From Luteibacter sp. UNCMF331Sha3.1 (lineage in GTDB: Bacteria; Pseudomonadota; Gammaproteobacteria; Xanthomonadales; Rhodanobacteraceae): a stretch of DNA of 64,000 bases. The position numbers and the translations under genes are program-made. The notes beneath the pieces are model-generated. The model searched no databases. It saw nothing but the letters and a program-made list of their open reading frames with translations, and was not told the DNA's origin. The stretch spans positions 1 through 64,000 of the forward strand of contig NZ_FOBU01000004.1 of the NCBI RefSeq assembly GCF_900109915.1, written 5' to 3'. Below are positions 56,621-64,000 of this stretch, one piece after another; the stretch's first letter is position 1; each line of letters starts with the position of its first letter.

Positions 56621-58174
56621 ATGGACGTGCAGGCATTCCTGGGCAGTTCCGTTTCCTTCGCGTCGCGTTCGCGGCGGATGGCGTGCATCGGAGCGCTGGT
56701 CGCGTCGATGTGCCTCGTAGCCACAGCCAATGCGGTCGACGCGCCGCCGCTTGCCGTGCTCGATCATGGACTACGGCCGACCGTGCTGGCGCCGGGTCAG
56801 GCGCCGCCGGGCTGGTCGCTCGAAGAGCGCATGCGTTTCCACAAGATTCCAGGCGTCGCGGTGGCGGTGCTCCGGGATGGGAAGGTCGTGCAGGCGGCGG
56901 GTTTCGGCGTTCGCGCCGCGGGTGGCGCCGAACGGGTCGATGCGGACACGCTGTTCTCCGTCGGTTCCATCAGCAAGGTGGTGACCGCCGGCACGACGCT
57001 GCGGCTCGTGGCGAAGGGCACGCTCGATCTGGATCGCAACGTCGATGCTTACCTGAAGCGCTGGAAGTTGCCCGCGTCGGCCATCGTGCCCGCGCCCGAT
57101 GTGAATCTGCGGATGCTGATGTCGCATACCTCGGGTCTGGGCGTGCACGGGTTCGCCGATTACCAGCCCGACGACGCGCTGCCGTCGCTCGTGCAGGTAC
57201 TGGACGGGCAGAAGCCCGCGAAGGGCGAGGCCGTCCGCTTCAGGCAGCCGCCGGGCCGGGTCAGCGACTACTCGGGCGGTGCCGTGACAGTCGAGCAGAT
57301 GGTGATCGAGGACGCGACGGGCCGCCCGCTGGCCGACGTGGCACAGGACCTCGTGCTTGCACCGTTGGGCATGCGGCGCAGTACCTTTGAAAGCCCGCTG
57401 TCGGCCTCGCGCGGGAACATCGCTCGTGCCCACGATGCAAAGGGTTTGCCGACGGCGCTGCCGCGCGGCTGGGAGAGCTTCGCCGAGGCCGGGGCGTCGG
57501 GTCTGTGGACGACCGCGAACGACCTGGGTCGCTACGTCGGCGCGCTGATCGGCAGTTATCGGGGCACGCAGCCGTTCCTGCCGCAACCGCTCGCGGTCGC
57601 GATGATGACCGAGGTCTCACCCGGGCCCTTCGGCCTCGGACCGCGCCTCGGCGGCGCCGGTGCGGGTCGCTACTTCTTCCACCTGGGCGCGAACGAAAGC
57701 TACCTCGCGCTGCTGCAGGGCTACCCGGAAACGGGCGACGGCTTCGTCATCCTGACCAATGGCGCCAACGGGCTCGCGCTGATCGCGGAGATCCGCAACG
57801 CGCTCGACGACGCGATCGGCCTCGGCACACGCCCGGCCATTCGCACGGTGAAGCCGCGCGTGCCGCCGGCGCCGGACTTCGCGGGCGAATACCGCCTCGA
57901 CCCGGCCTTACCGATGGACATCCGTCGCGCGCTGGCCGACAGCTTCGAGCACGACACACTCACGGTCTCGATTCAGGGCGACATGGTGTCGCTCGTACTC
58001 CCCGGGCAGGATGCCCCGACGACGTTGCAGGCGCTCGGGCCCGCGCAGTTCGTGCAGTCCGGGATCTACGTATTCCGCTTCGAGTTCCGCCGCGACGCGT
58101 CCGGTAAGGTGCGCGGGGTGGCAGTGTCGATGCCGGAGACGGAATCCGTGGCCTGGTATGCGAAAGCGCCCTGA
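56621..58174 (+). CDS. Exported serine hydrolase, beta-lactamase (class C)-like
   Basis: 517 aa. A basic N-terminus and a hydrophobic stretch [19 protein letters not shown] (from residue 20) give a signal peptide; an alternative start is Met20 at 56678. The hydrolase domain (about 55-390) has the SxxK motif in [13 protein letters not shown], the tyrosine motif region [12 protein letters not shown] (YSG in place of YxN) and HLG (in [10 protein letters not shown]) as the KTG-equivalent. The C-terminal extension (about 400-517) carries a beta-rich lipocalin-like part seen in ClcR/Lact-2-like esterases. Likely a peptidase/esterase of the S12 group, in the periplasm. Substrate unknown. Confidence 0.88.
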   Translation: MDVQAFLGSSVSFASRSRRMACIGALVASMCLVATANAVDAPPLAVLDHGLRPTVLAPGQAPPGWSLEERMRFHKIPGVAVAVLRDGKVVQAAGFGVRAAGGAERVDADTLFSVGSISKVVTAGTTLRLVAKGTLDLDRNVDAYLKRWKLPASAIVPAPDVNLRMLMSHTSGLGVHGFADYQPDDALPSLVQVLDGQKPAKGEAVRFRQPPGRVSDYSGGAVTVEQMVIEDATGRPLADVAQDLVLAPLGMRRSTFESPLSASRGNIARAHDAKGLPTALPRGWESFAEAGASGLWTTANDLGRYVGALIGSYRGTQPFLPQPLAVAMMTEVSPGPFGLGPRLGGAGAGRYFFHLGANESYLALLQGYPETGDGFVILTNGANGLALIAEIRNALDDAIGLGTRPAIRTVKPRVPPAPDFAGEYRLDPALPMDIRRALADSFEHDTLTVSIQGDMVSLVLPGQDAPTTLQALGPAQFVQSGIYVFRFEFRRDASGKVRGVAVSMPETESVAWYAKAP

Positions 58175-58187
58175 CCGGGAGACCGGC

Positions 58188-58193
58188 TACAAT
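58188..58193 (+). promoter_or_regulatory. -10 box of the trpG operon
   Basis: TACAAT 39 bases before the trpG ATG. No clear -35. The leader of about 30 bases is too short for a trp attenuator peptide and shows no Trp codon run. Confidence 0.4.
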
Positions 58194-58232
58194 CCCGGGC
58201 CCGACCCCGCTGTACCCGTCAGGTCCCCCCCC

Positions 58233-58829
58233 ATGCTCTTGATGATCGACAACTACGACTCGTTCACCTTCAATCTCGTCCAGTACCTGGGCGAGCTGGG
58301 GCAGGAGGTGAAGGTGGTTCGCAACGACGCGCTGACCGTCGCCGATATCCGGGCGCTGAAGCCGTCGCGCATCATGATCTCGCCGGGGCCGGGTACGCCC
58401 GACGATTCCGGCGTGTCGATCGACATCCTGCGCGAGATGGCCGGCGAGTTGCCGATCTTCGGGGTCTGCCTGGGGCACCAGGCCATCGGCCAGGTGTTCG
58501 GCGGCAAGGTGATCCGCGCGCGCGAAATCATGCACGGCAAGACCTCGCCCGTCCGGCACCTGGGCAAGGGCGTGTTCGCCGGTCTGCCGGATCCGTTCGA
58601 GGCCACGCGCTACCACTCGCTGGTGGTCGAGAAGGACTCGGTGCCGGATTGCCTCGAAGTCACCGCCTGGACCGAGCGCGACGACGGTTCGATCGACGAG
58701 ATCATGGGCCTGCGGCACCGTACCCTCGACATCGAGGGTGTGCAGTTCCATCCGGAATCGATCCTGACCCAGCACGGTCACGACCTGCTGCGCAATTTCC
58801 TCGGCATGCCGTTGCCGCTCGCCGCGTAA
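58233..58829 (+). CDS. trpG: Anthranilate/aminodeoxychorismate synthase glutaminase subunit
   Basis: Amidotransferase class I subunit that supplies ammonia for anthranilate (and often PABA) synthesis; 198 aa. Catalytic triad region: [11 protein letters not shown] (Cys), QFHPESILT (His and Glu). The N-terminal [18 protein letters not shown] is the family signature and SPGPGTP the glutamine-binding loop. First gene of trpG-trpD-trpC. The trpE partner is not in the window. Confidence 0.95.
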   Translation: MLLMIDNYDSFTFNLVQYLGELGQEVKVVRNDALTVADIRALKPSRIMISPGPGTPDDSGVSIDILREMAGELPIFGVCLGHQAIGQVFGGKVIRAREIMHGKTSPVRHLGKGVFAGLPDPFEATRYHSLVVEKDSVPDCLEVTAWTERDDGSIDEIMGLRHRTLDIEGVQFHPESILTQHGHDLLRNFLGMPLPLAA

Positions 58830-58845
58830 GAAGGATCCACGTTCC

Positions 58846-59877
58846 ATGCCGATGACTCCCTCCGAGGCGCTGCAGCGCACGATCGAGCACCGCGAGATCT
58901 TCCACGACGAGATGATCGAGCTGATGCACCAGATCATGCGCGGCGACGTCAGCCCGCTGATGACGGCCGCGATCCTCACCGGCCTGCGCGTGAAGAAGGA
59001 GACCGTCGGCGAGATCACCGGCGCCGCGCGCGTGATGCGCGACCTCTCCGCGAAGGTCGACGTCGGCCCGCACCCGCATTTCCTCGACATCGTCGGTACG
59101 GGGGGCGACGGCGCGTCGTCCTTCAACATCTCCACCGCGTCGATGTTCGTCGCCGCCGCCGCCGGTGCGCGCGTCGCCAAGCACGGCGGTCGCAGCGTCT
59201 CGTCGAAGTCGGGCAGCGCCGACGTGCTCGAGGCCCTCGGGGCCCGCATCGAACTCCTGCCAGCCCAAGTGGCCGTCTGCATGGAAGAGACCGACATCGG
59301 TTTCATGTTCGCGCCGAACCATCACCCGGCGATGAAAGTGGTGTCGCCCGTCCGTCGCGAGATGGGTGTCCGCACCATCTTCAACATCCTGGGCCCGCTG
59401 ACCAATCCCGCCGGCGCGCCGAACATCCTCATGGGCGTCTTCCATCCGGACCTCGTGGGCATCCAGGTGCGTGTGCTGCAGGCGCTGGGCGCGCGCCACG
59501 CGCTGGTCGTCTGGGGCCGCGACGGCATGGACGAGATTTCGCTGGGCGCGGCCACGCTGGTCGGCGAACTCCGCGACGGCGTCGTCCGCGAGTACGAGAT
59601 CGAGCCGGAGGACTTCGGCCTGGCGATGGCCTCAAGCCGGAACCTGCGCGTGGAGAATTCGGCCGAGTCGAAGGCGATGCTGCTGGACGCGATTTCCGGG
59701 GTCCCGGGCGTGCCGCACGACATCGTCTGCCTCAACGCCGGCGCGGCGCTGTATGCCGCCGATGTCACGCCCACGATACAGGCCGGCATCGATCTGGCCC
59801 GCGCCACCATCGCCAGCGGGGCGGCCCGTGCAAAAATGGAAGCGTTCGTGGCCGCGACGCAGCGGCTCGGTGCCTGA
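58846..59877 (+). CDS. trpD: Anthranilate phosphoribosyltransferase
   Basis: Second step of tryptophan synthesis from anthranilate plus PRPP; 343 aa. N-terminal helical domain ([20 protein letters not shown]) and C-terminal PRPP-binding part with the motif [18 protein letters not shown] and [21 protein letters not shown]. It lies 16 bases after trpG, with AAGAAGG overlapping the trpG stop. Homodimeric in the family. Confidence 0.97.
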   Translation: MPMTPSEALQRTIEHREIFHDEMIELMHQIMRGDVSPLMTAAILTGLRVKKETVGEITGAARVMRDLSAKVDVGPHPHFLDIVGTGGDGASSFNISTASMFVAAAAGARVAKHGGRSVSSKSGSADVLEALGARIELLPAQVAVCMEETDIGFMFAPNHHPAMKVVSPVRREMGVRTIFNILGPLTNPAGAPNILMGVFHPDLVGIQVRVLQALGARHALVVWGRDGMDEISLGAATLVGELRDGVVREYEIEPEDFGLAMASSRNLRVENSAESKAMLLDAISGVPGVPHDIVCLNAGAALYAADVTPTIQAGIDLARATIASGAARAKMEAFVAATQRLGA

Positions 59878-59929
59878 TATCGTCGGGGCGTCCCCCATGC
59901 CCCCGGCCTTACCCTAGGAAATCCCTCCG

Positions 59930-60784
59930 ATGCCCGACATCCTTCATCGCATCCTCGACCGCAAGCTCGAAGAGATCGCCGAGCGCAGCCGCAGGCTTAC
60001 GCTGGACGATCTCGCCGCGCGAATCGCCGATCTCGAAGACACCCGGGGTTTCGTGGCTGCCATCGACGCGCGCCTGCACGACGGCAACCCGGCCGTCATC
60101 GCCGAGATCAAGAAGGCCAGCCCGAGCAAGGGCCTGATCCGCGCGGACTTCGATCCCGCGACGATCGCGCGCAGCTACGAAGCGGGCGGGGCGACCTGTC
60201 TCTCCGTGCTCACCGATGCCGACTTCTTCCAGGGTCACGAAGACTTCGTCAGGCAGGCGCGCGACGCCTGTTCGCTGCCGATCCTGCGCAAGGATTTCAT
60301 CATCGACGAATACCAGGTGTACGAGGCTCGCGTGATCGGGGCCGACTGCATCCTGCTGATCGTCGCGGCGTTCGGCAACAAGGAGCCCGACGGCGACGTC
60401 ATCTTCGACGAAAACCGCCTCACCGAACTTTCGCTGCTCGCCGCCGAGCTCGACCTCGACGTGCTCGTCGAAGTGCACAACGAGGAAGAACTCGAGATCG
60501 CCCTCGGCATGCCGGCGCCCCTGATCGGCGTGAACAACCGCAACCTGCGCACGTTCGAGACGTCGCTCGGCACGTCGCTGAAACTCAAGGACCGCGTCGG
60601 CCCGGAAACCGCCATCGTCGCGGAATCCGGCATCCACACCACCGAGGACGTGCGCCGTCTCCGCGAGGCCGGCATCCACACGTTCCTGGTCGGCGAAGCG
60701 TTCATGCGCGCGCCGGATCCCGGAGCGGAGCTGCAGAAGCTCTTCGGCGCACCACCGCAGCACGCGCACCACAAGCATCGGTAA
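59930..60784 (+). CDS. trpC: Indole-3-glycerol phosphate synthase
   Basis: Converts CdRP to indole-3-glycerol phosphate; 284 aa, monofunctional (no TrpF fusion). TIM-barrel with the catalytic Lys in AEIKKASPSKG, LSVLTDADFFQG, PILRKDFIIDEYQVYEAR, GVNNRNLRTFE and VAESGIHTTEDVRRL. Fifty-two bases after trpD. The last residues are His-rich (PPQHAHHKHR), not part of the fold. Followed after 7 bases by a HAD phosphatase gene. Confidence 0.96.
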   Translation: MPDILHRILDRKLEEIAERSRRLTLDDLAARIADLEDTRGFVAAIDARLHDGNPAVIAEIKKASPSKGLIRADFDPATIARSYEAGGATCLSVLTDADFFQGHEDFVRQARDACSLPILRKDFIIDEYQVYEARVIGADCILLIVAAFGNKEPDGDVIFDENRLTELSLLAAELDLDVLVEVHNEEELEIALGMPAPLIGVNNRNLRTFETSLGTSLKLKDRVGPETAIVAESGIHTTEDVRRLREAGIHTFLVGEAFMRAPDPGAELQKLFGAPPQHAHHKHR

Positions 60785-60791
60785 ACGTCAC

Positions 60792-61499
60792 ATGGATCAG
60801 GGCATCGGCACGGCGGGCGTCGACGACACCGCCGCGGACGGGCGACGCGTCGTCCTGTTCGACTTCGACGGCGTCATCGTCCGCCACCAGACACTGGAAC
60901 TCTTCTTCCGCGAGCGGCTCGCCGGGCTGGGCCGCTGGCGCCTGTTGCTCGCGCTGCCCGTGGTGCCGCTGGTGCCCCTGCTGATCGGCAGCGCGGGCGG
61001 CAACCGTTTCCTCGGTCGCCTGTTTCTCCGCGTGGTCACCGTGGGCCGCCGCGAGGCGACCTACCGGCGTCTTGTCACGGCCTTCGGGCGCACGTACGCG
61101 CGACGTCCGGGCGTGTTCTGCCGCGACGCGGTGGCGGCATTGCGCCGGCACGTCGACGACGGCGATCGCGTGATCATCGTCACCGGGAACGACGGGCATC
61201 TGGTCGGGGCGATCCTCGACGAGGTCAACCTCACCGGGTACGAACTCGCGGCGTCGCGCACGCGCGGCGGTCCGTTCGGCGTGCATTTCGTGCAGCACAA
61301 CGTCGACGGCATGAAGGTGCGCGCGCTGGAGAAAGCCGGCGTCGCGCGGCCCTGGGCGATCGCGTATGGCGACTCGCTCTCCGACGTGCCGATGCTGAAG
61401 GCGGCCGAGGCGGCCCGACTGGTGAATCCGACGCCGAAGACGGCGAAGAAGGCGGGCCGCCTGCTGGGCGATCGCCTCCAAGTGCTGCACTGGTACTAG
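60792..61499 (+). CDS. HAD-superfamily IB phosphatase-like protein
   Basis: 235 aa. HAD motif I FDFDGVIVRHQT, motif II VTGNDGHLVG (T replaced in the usual S/T position), motif III Lys region and motif IV YGDSLSDVPMLKAA. A hydrophobic insert near 45-75 (LPVVPLVPLLIG) is typical for HAD-IB (PSPase/CDP-alcohol phosphatase-like). Overlaps the convergent permease gene so that both stop codons share CTAG at 61496-61499. Substrate unknown; PSP or membrane-linked phosphatase are possibilities. Confidence 0.87.
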   Translation: MDQGIGTAGVDDTAADGRRVVLFDFDGVIVRHQTLELFFRERLAGLGRWRLLLALPVVPLVPLLIGSAGGNRFLGRLFLRVVTVGRREATYRRLVTAFGRTYARRPGVFCRDAVAALRRHVDDGDRVIIVTGNDGHLVGAILDEVNLTGYELAASRTRGGPFGVHFVQHNVDGMKVRALEKAGVARPWAIAYGDSLSDVPMLKAAEAARLVNPTPKTAKKAGRLLGDRLQVLHWY

Positions 61500-62242
61500 C
61501 GAAACAGGTAGGTGCTCAGCTGGTACAGGCTGATGCCGACGATCAGGCATCCGACCGCCGTCATCACGTAGCGCGGCGGCAGGTGCTTCACGAGCCACGC
61601 GGCCAGCGGCGCGGCGATCACGCCGCCCGTCAGCAGGCCGAGCACGATGGGCCAGTGCTGGACACCCAGATGCGCGATCAGCGTCGACGAGATCGCGATG
61701 GTGACGACGAATTCGGCGGCGTTCACGGTACCGATGGTGTGTCGCACGGCACCGCCGCGCGCCAGCAGGGTGGATGTCGCGATGGGTCCCCAGCCACCAC
61801 CGCCGATGGCGTCGAGCAGCCCCGCGAAGAAGCCGACCACGCCTTTGTGCTTCACCCGGTGATGCGACACGACGCGGCCGGCCGCGCGCACCAGCACCAC
61901 GATGCCGAGGATCAGCAGGTAGACGTAGACGAACGGCTTCAGGGCGTCGCCCGGCACGCTGGCGAGGAACCACGCACCGATGATGCCGCCGATCACGCCC
62001 GGGATCGCGAGGCGGCGGAACGTCTTCCAGTCCACGTTGCCGAAAAACGCGTGCGCGCCGCCCGAGACGCCCGTGGTGAACACTTCCGCCGTGTGCACGG
62101 TGGCGCTGGCCACCGCGGGCGGCAGCCCCATCGCGAGCAGCACCGAGTTCGAGACCACGCCGTAGGCCATGCCGAGCGCGCCGTCGACCAGCTGCGCGAG
62201 CAGGCCCACGCCGGCGAACATGAGGAACTGGGTCCAGTCCAT
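61496..62242 (-). CDS. TSUP family (TauE/SafE-like) permease
   Basis: 248 aa, about 7-8 hydrophobic helices. The family start FAGVGLLAQLVDGALGMAYGV, GVIGGIIGAWFLASVP and the repeated GGGGWGPIATSTLL show the two-fold TauE/SafE organisation. TSUP proteins move sulfite, sulfoacetate or related anions, or sulfur compounds; substrate not shown. Convergent with the HAD gene. Confidence 0.92.
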   Translation of the reverse strand: MDWTQFLMFAGVGLLAQLVDGALGMAYGVVSNSVLLAMGLPPAVASATVHTAEVFTTGVSGGAHAFFGNVDWKTFRRLAIPGVIGGIIGAWFLASVPGDALKPFVYVYLLILGIVVLVRAAGRVVSHHRVKHKGVVGFFAGLLDAIGGGGWGPIATSTLLARGGAVRHTIGTVNAAEFVVTIAISSTLIAHLGVQHWPIVLGLLTGGVIAAPLAAWLVKHLPPRYVMTAVGCLIVGISLYQLSTYLFR

Positions 62243-62374
62243 ACGTCATCCATCCCAGGGCAGGGGTCCACCATATACGAGGCGCCTGCGTACCCTGCAT
62301 GAAGGCAGGTTGCGTGCGGCATCGTGCCGCCCTAGCCTGATCGCTCACGCCACCCGGGTTTCTCTGGATCCACG

Positions 62375-63325
62375 ATGTACCTTTCTTCCCTGCGCGAACT
62401 GGCGCTCGGCAGTCGCCTGAAGGCCCTGAGCGACCATTTCTATCAGGCCGTCGACGAGGTCTACCGCGCCAGCGGCGCTGGCATCGAGGCGCGCTGGTTC
62501 CCCGTGCTGCGCTACCTGCGGGACGTGGGTCCCACCACCGTGACCGACATGGCGGTGGCCATCGGCCAGACCCACTCGGCCGTGAGCCAGCTCGCGGATC
62601 GTCTCGTGGAGGCCGGCATGGTTACGCGCCAGCGCGATCCGCACGACGGCCGGCGCAGCGTGCTGGTGCTGACCGCGGCGGGGGAGCGCGCGCTGGGCGA
62701 GCTCGGCCCGGTCTGGCTCGCGATCCGGCGGGGCATGGCCGAATCGATGGGCCCTCGCGGCATGGCGCTTCTCGACGCCATCGACGGCTGCGAGCAGGCC
62801 CTCGCCGAGCGGCCCCTGGTGGCGGCCATCCTCGACCAGCGTGTCGCCCTGTCCCGCGCCGTCGTGGAGGTGGTGCCCTTTCAGCCGGCGCTACGCGAGC
62901 ACTTCCGCCGCCTCAACCAGCAGTGGCTGGAGCGCTATTTCCGGGTGGAGGAGGTCGACCGCGCCCTGTTCGCGGATCCCGAGGGGATGATCGTCGCGCC
63001 GGGCGGGGCGATCTTCTTCGCGTTGTATGCGGGCGAAGTCGTGGGCACGTGCGCGCTGATCCACGAGGGCGACGGCATCTACGAGCTGTCCAAGATGGGC
63101 GTGGACGAGAACTACCGCGGCCTCGGGGCCGGCCGGAAGCTGCTCGACGAGGCGATCGCCTGGTTCCGCCAGCGGGAAGGCCGGGAGCTGTTCCTCGAAT
63201 CCAACAGCCGCCTCGGCCGCGCGCTGGCGATGTACGAACGAGCCGGCTTCGTCCGCCAGCCCAACGCCCGCCCGGGGTCGCACTACGCGAGAGCGGACGT
63301 CTACATGATCTATCGCGGCGCCTGA
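62375..63325 (+). CDS. MarR-type regulator fused to GNAT acetyltransferase
   Basis: 316 aa, two domains. The N-terminal MarR winged helix (about 1-145) has TVTDMAVAIGQTHSAVSQLADRLVEAG and DPHDGRRSVLVLTAAGERAL (the wing). The C-terminal GNAT domain (about 165-316) has YELSKMGVDENYRGLGAGRKLL (acetyl-CoA loop Q/RxxGxG/A as RGLGAG) and SRLGRALAMYERAGF. This MarR-GNAT fusion occurs in several proteobacteria; the acetylated substrate and the DNA target are unknown. Divergent from the TSUP gene, with a 132-base intergenic region. Confidence 0.93.
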   Translation: MYLSSLRELALGSRLKALSDHFYQAVDEVYRASGAGIEARWFPVLRYLRDVGPTTVTDMAVAIGQTHSAVSQLADRLVEAGMVTRQRDPHDGRRSVLVLTAAGERALGELGPVWLAIRRGMAESMGPRGMALLDAIDGCEQALAERPLVAAILDQRVALSRAVVEVVPFQPALREHFRRLNQQWLERYFRVEEVDRALFADPEGMIVAPGGAIFFALYAGEVVGTCALIHEGDGIYELSKMGVDENYRGLGAGRKLLDEAIAWFRQREGRELFLESNSRLGRALAMYERAGFVRQPNARPGSHYARADVYMIYRGA

Positions 63326-63332
63326 AACGACT

Positions 63333-63401
63333 GTGGGAGCGCGCTTGCGCGCGGTGGGGTGCTTGCGGCACGCACCCCACCGCGCGCAAGCGCGCTCCCA
63401 C
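63333..63401. repeat. Very large palindrome with GTGGGAGC ends
   Basis: A perfect 30-base stem (63333-63362 with 63372-63401) around a 9-base loop, located between two convergent genes. Arms begin with GTGGGAGCGCGCTTGCGCGC. This is REP-like: the GTGGGAGC..TTGC core is a known pattern of pseudomonad and related palindromes. It shares GTGGGAGC with the palindrome at 36608-36661 and probably acts as bidirectional transcript end or as a structural element. Confidence 0.88.
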
Positions 63402-63411
63402 GGATATCCGA

Positions 63412-64000
63412 TCAGCGGGTGCCGCGCACCACGATGGTCTTGCCCGACACGTCGATCATCCGCTCTTCCTCGAGCTGCTTGAGCACACGGCCGACCATTT
63501 CGCGCGAGCAGCCGACGATCCGGCTGACCTCCTGGCGGGAGATGCGGATCTGCGTCCCGTCCGGATGCGTCATGGCATCGGGCTCCTGGCAGAGGTCGAG
63601 CAGGGTGCGGGACACCCGGTTCGTCACATCCATGAACGCCATGCGGCTCACCTGGCGCGACGTGCGCAGCAGGCGGTGGGTCAGCTGGGAGCCGATCGCG
63701 AACAGCAGCTTCGGGCATTCGGCCGACAAGGGGCCTTCCAGCAGCTGGAACAGGCGCTCGTAGCTGATTTCGGCCATTTCCACGGCAGTGCGGGTACGGA
63801 CGAGCGACTCGCGCTGCGCCTGCTCCACGAACAGCCCCATTTCGCCGATGAACTGGCCCCGGTTGATGTAGGCGAGGATCAGCTCACGCCCTTCCTCGTC
63901 CTCCGTGCAGACGGCGAGCGAGCCTTCGACGACGTAATAGAGCGTGTTCGCGGGATCGCCCGGACGGATGATCGCCGTCTTCCCCGGATAGCGACGGCGG
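63412..64000 (-). CDS. clp: CRP/FNR-family global regulator, Clp type (5' end outside window)
   Basis: C-terminal about 196 residues of a cAMP-receptor-like regulator; the frame is open to the window edge. The visible N-terminal part reads as the cNMP-binding jelly roll (YYVVEGSLAVCTEDEEGREL and FIGEMGLFVEQ), then the dimer helix with ECPKLLFAIGSQLTHRLLRTS. The HTH is ISRQEVSRIVGCSREMVGRVLKQLEEE. In Xanthomonas the related Clp binds cyclic di-GMP and controls virulence and secretion genes. Ligand here is unverified. Location near trp genes matches Xanthomonadales. Confidence 0.93.
   Translation of the reverse strand, partial: RRRYPGKTAIIRPGDPANTLYYVVEGSLAVCTEDEEGRELILAYINRGQFIGEMGLFVEQAQRESLVRTRTAVEMAEISYERLFQLLEGPLSAECPKLLFAIGSQLTHRLLRTSRQVSRMAFMDVTNRVSRTLLDLCQEPDAMTHPDGTQIRISRQEVSRIVGCSREMVGRVLKQLEEERMIDVSGKTIVVRGTR

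Noticed and set aside
58194-58232. trp attenuator leader before trpG
   Set aside because: Only about 30-40 bases, no short reading frame with tandem Trp codons and no alternative hairpins.
62290-62340. Possible MarR operator (short CCTGC/GCAGG repeat) upstream of the MarR-GNAT gene
   Set aside because: Five-base arms are too short to support in a GC-rich sequence.
63330-63405. CRISPR-like repeat
   Set aside because: A single palindrome without spacer-repeat periodicity; interpreted as a REP-like element.

Overview
The window (about two-thirds G+C) looks like chromosome of a Xanthomonadales gammaproteobacterium, most likely Rhodanobacteraceae (Luteibacter/Dyella type). This rests on an Xps-type type II secretion (T2SS) operon in the order E-F-G-H-I-J-K-L-M-N-D with a lipoprotein secretin, a Clp-like CRP/FNR regulator near trpGDC, the set of Xanthomonad-style housekeeping genes, and very high GC codon use. 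The genus is inference; no rRNA or other marker is present.

Layout. 1-3752: 3' part of a YadA-like trimeric autotransporter adhesin carrying a 900-bp internal duplication. 3953-14631: complete xps/gsp T2SS operon with overlapping start/stop codons, followed by hrpB. 17337-25382: the most unusual region, three paralogous two-gene modules. Each has an exported ~380-420 aa protein of unknown family followed by an exported protein with a deaminase-like DAE...CxxC signature at identical spacing in all three. One module is on + and two form a four-gene overlapping operon on -, with dbpA between them. 25525-30092: rluF, a YadGH-type ABC exporter, a ferredoxin-NADP reductase-like enzyme and a DUF1704/QEGLA metalloprotease-like protein. 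30102-34063: two tandem secreted reprolysin-like proteins, one with an intact zinc site and one with that site destroyed. 34290-39523: central carbon metabolism (maeB, aceE). 39648-49925: mixed small genes, mostly envelope and stress functions (lipoproteins, GST, thioredoxin-like, MFS, ferritin-like, Usp, exported peroxiredoxin, DUF2884). 49956-54312: a BvgS-like hybrid kinase divergent from an RcsB-like regulator, bounded by a second DUF2884 protein. 54322-58174: hydroxyacid dehydrogenase, VOC protein, glycine-rich membrane protein, serine hydrolase. 58233-63325: trpG-trpD-trpC-HAD, a TSUP permease and a MarR-GNAT fusion. 63412-64000: clp-like regulator, cut by the window end.

How it fits together. 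The T2SS exports folded periplasmic proteins. Close by lie exported candidates: the deaminase-like proteins and their partners, and the two metalloprotease-family proteins. Whether they are T2SS substrates is not shown by the sequence. No tRNA, rRNA, insertion sequence, integrase or CRISPR array was found. Two large palindromes sharing GTGGGAGC are the only dispersed-repeat-like elements. No stretch longer than about 300 bases lacks a gene.
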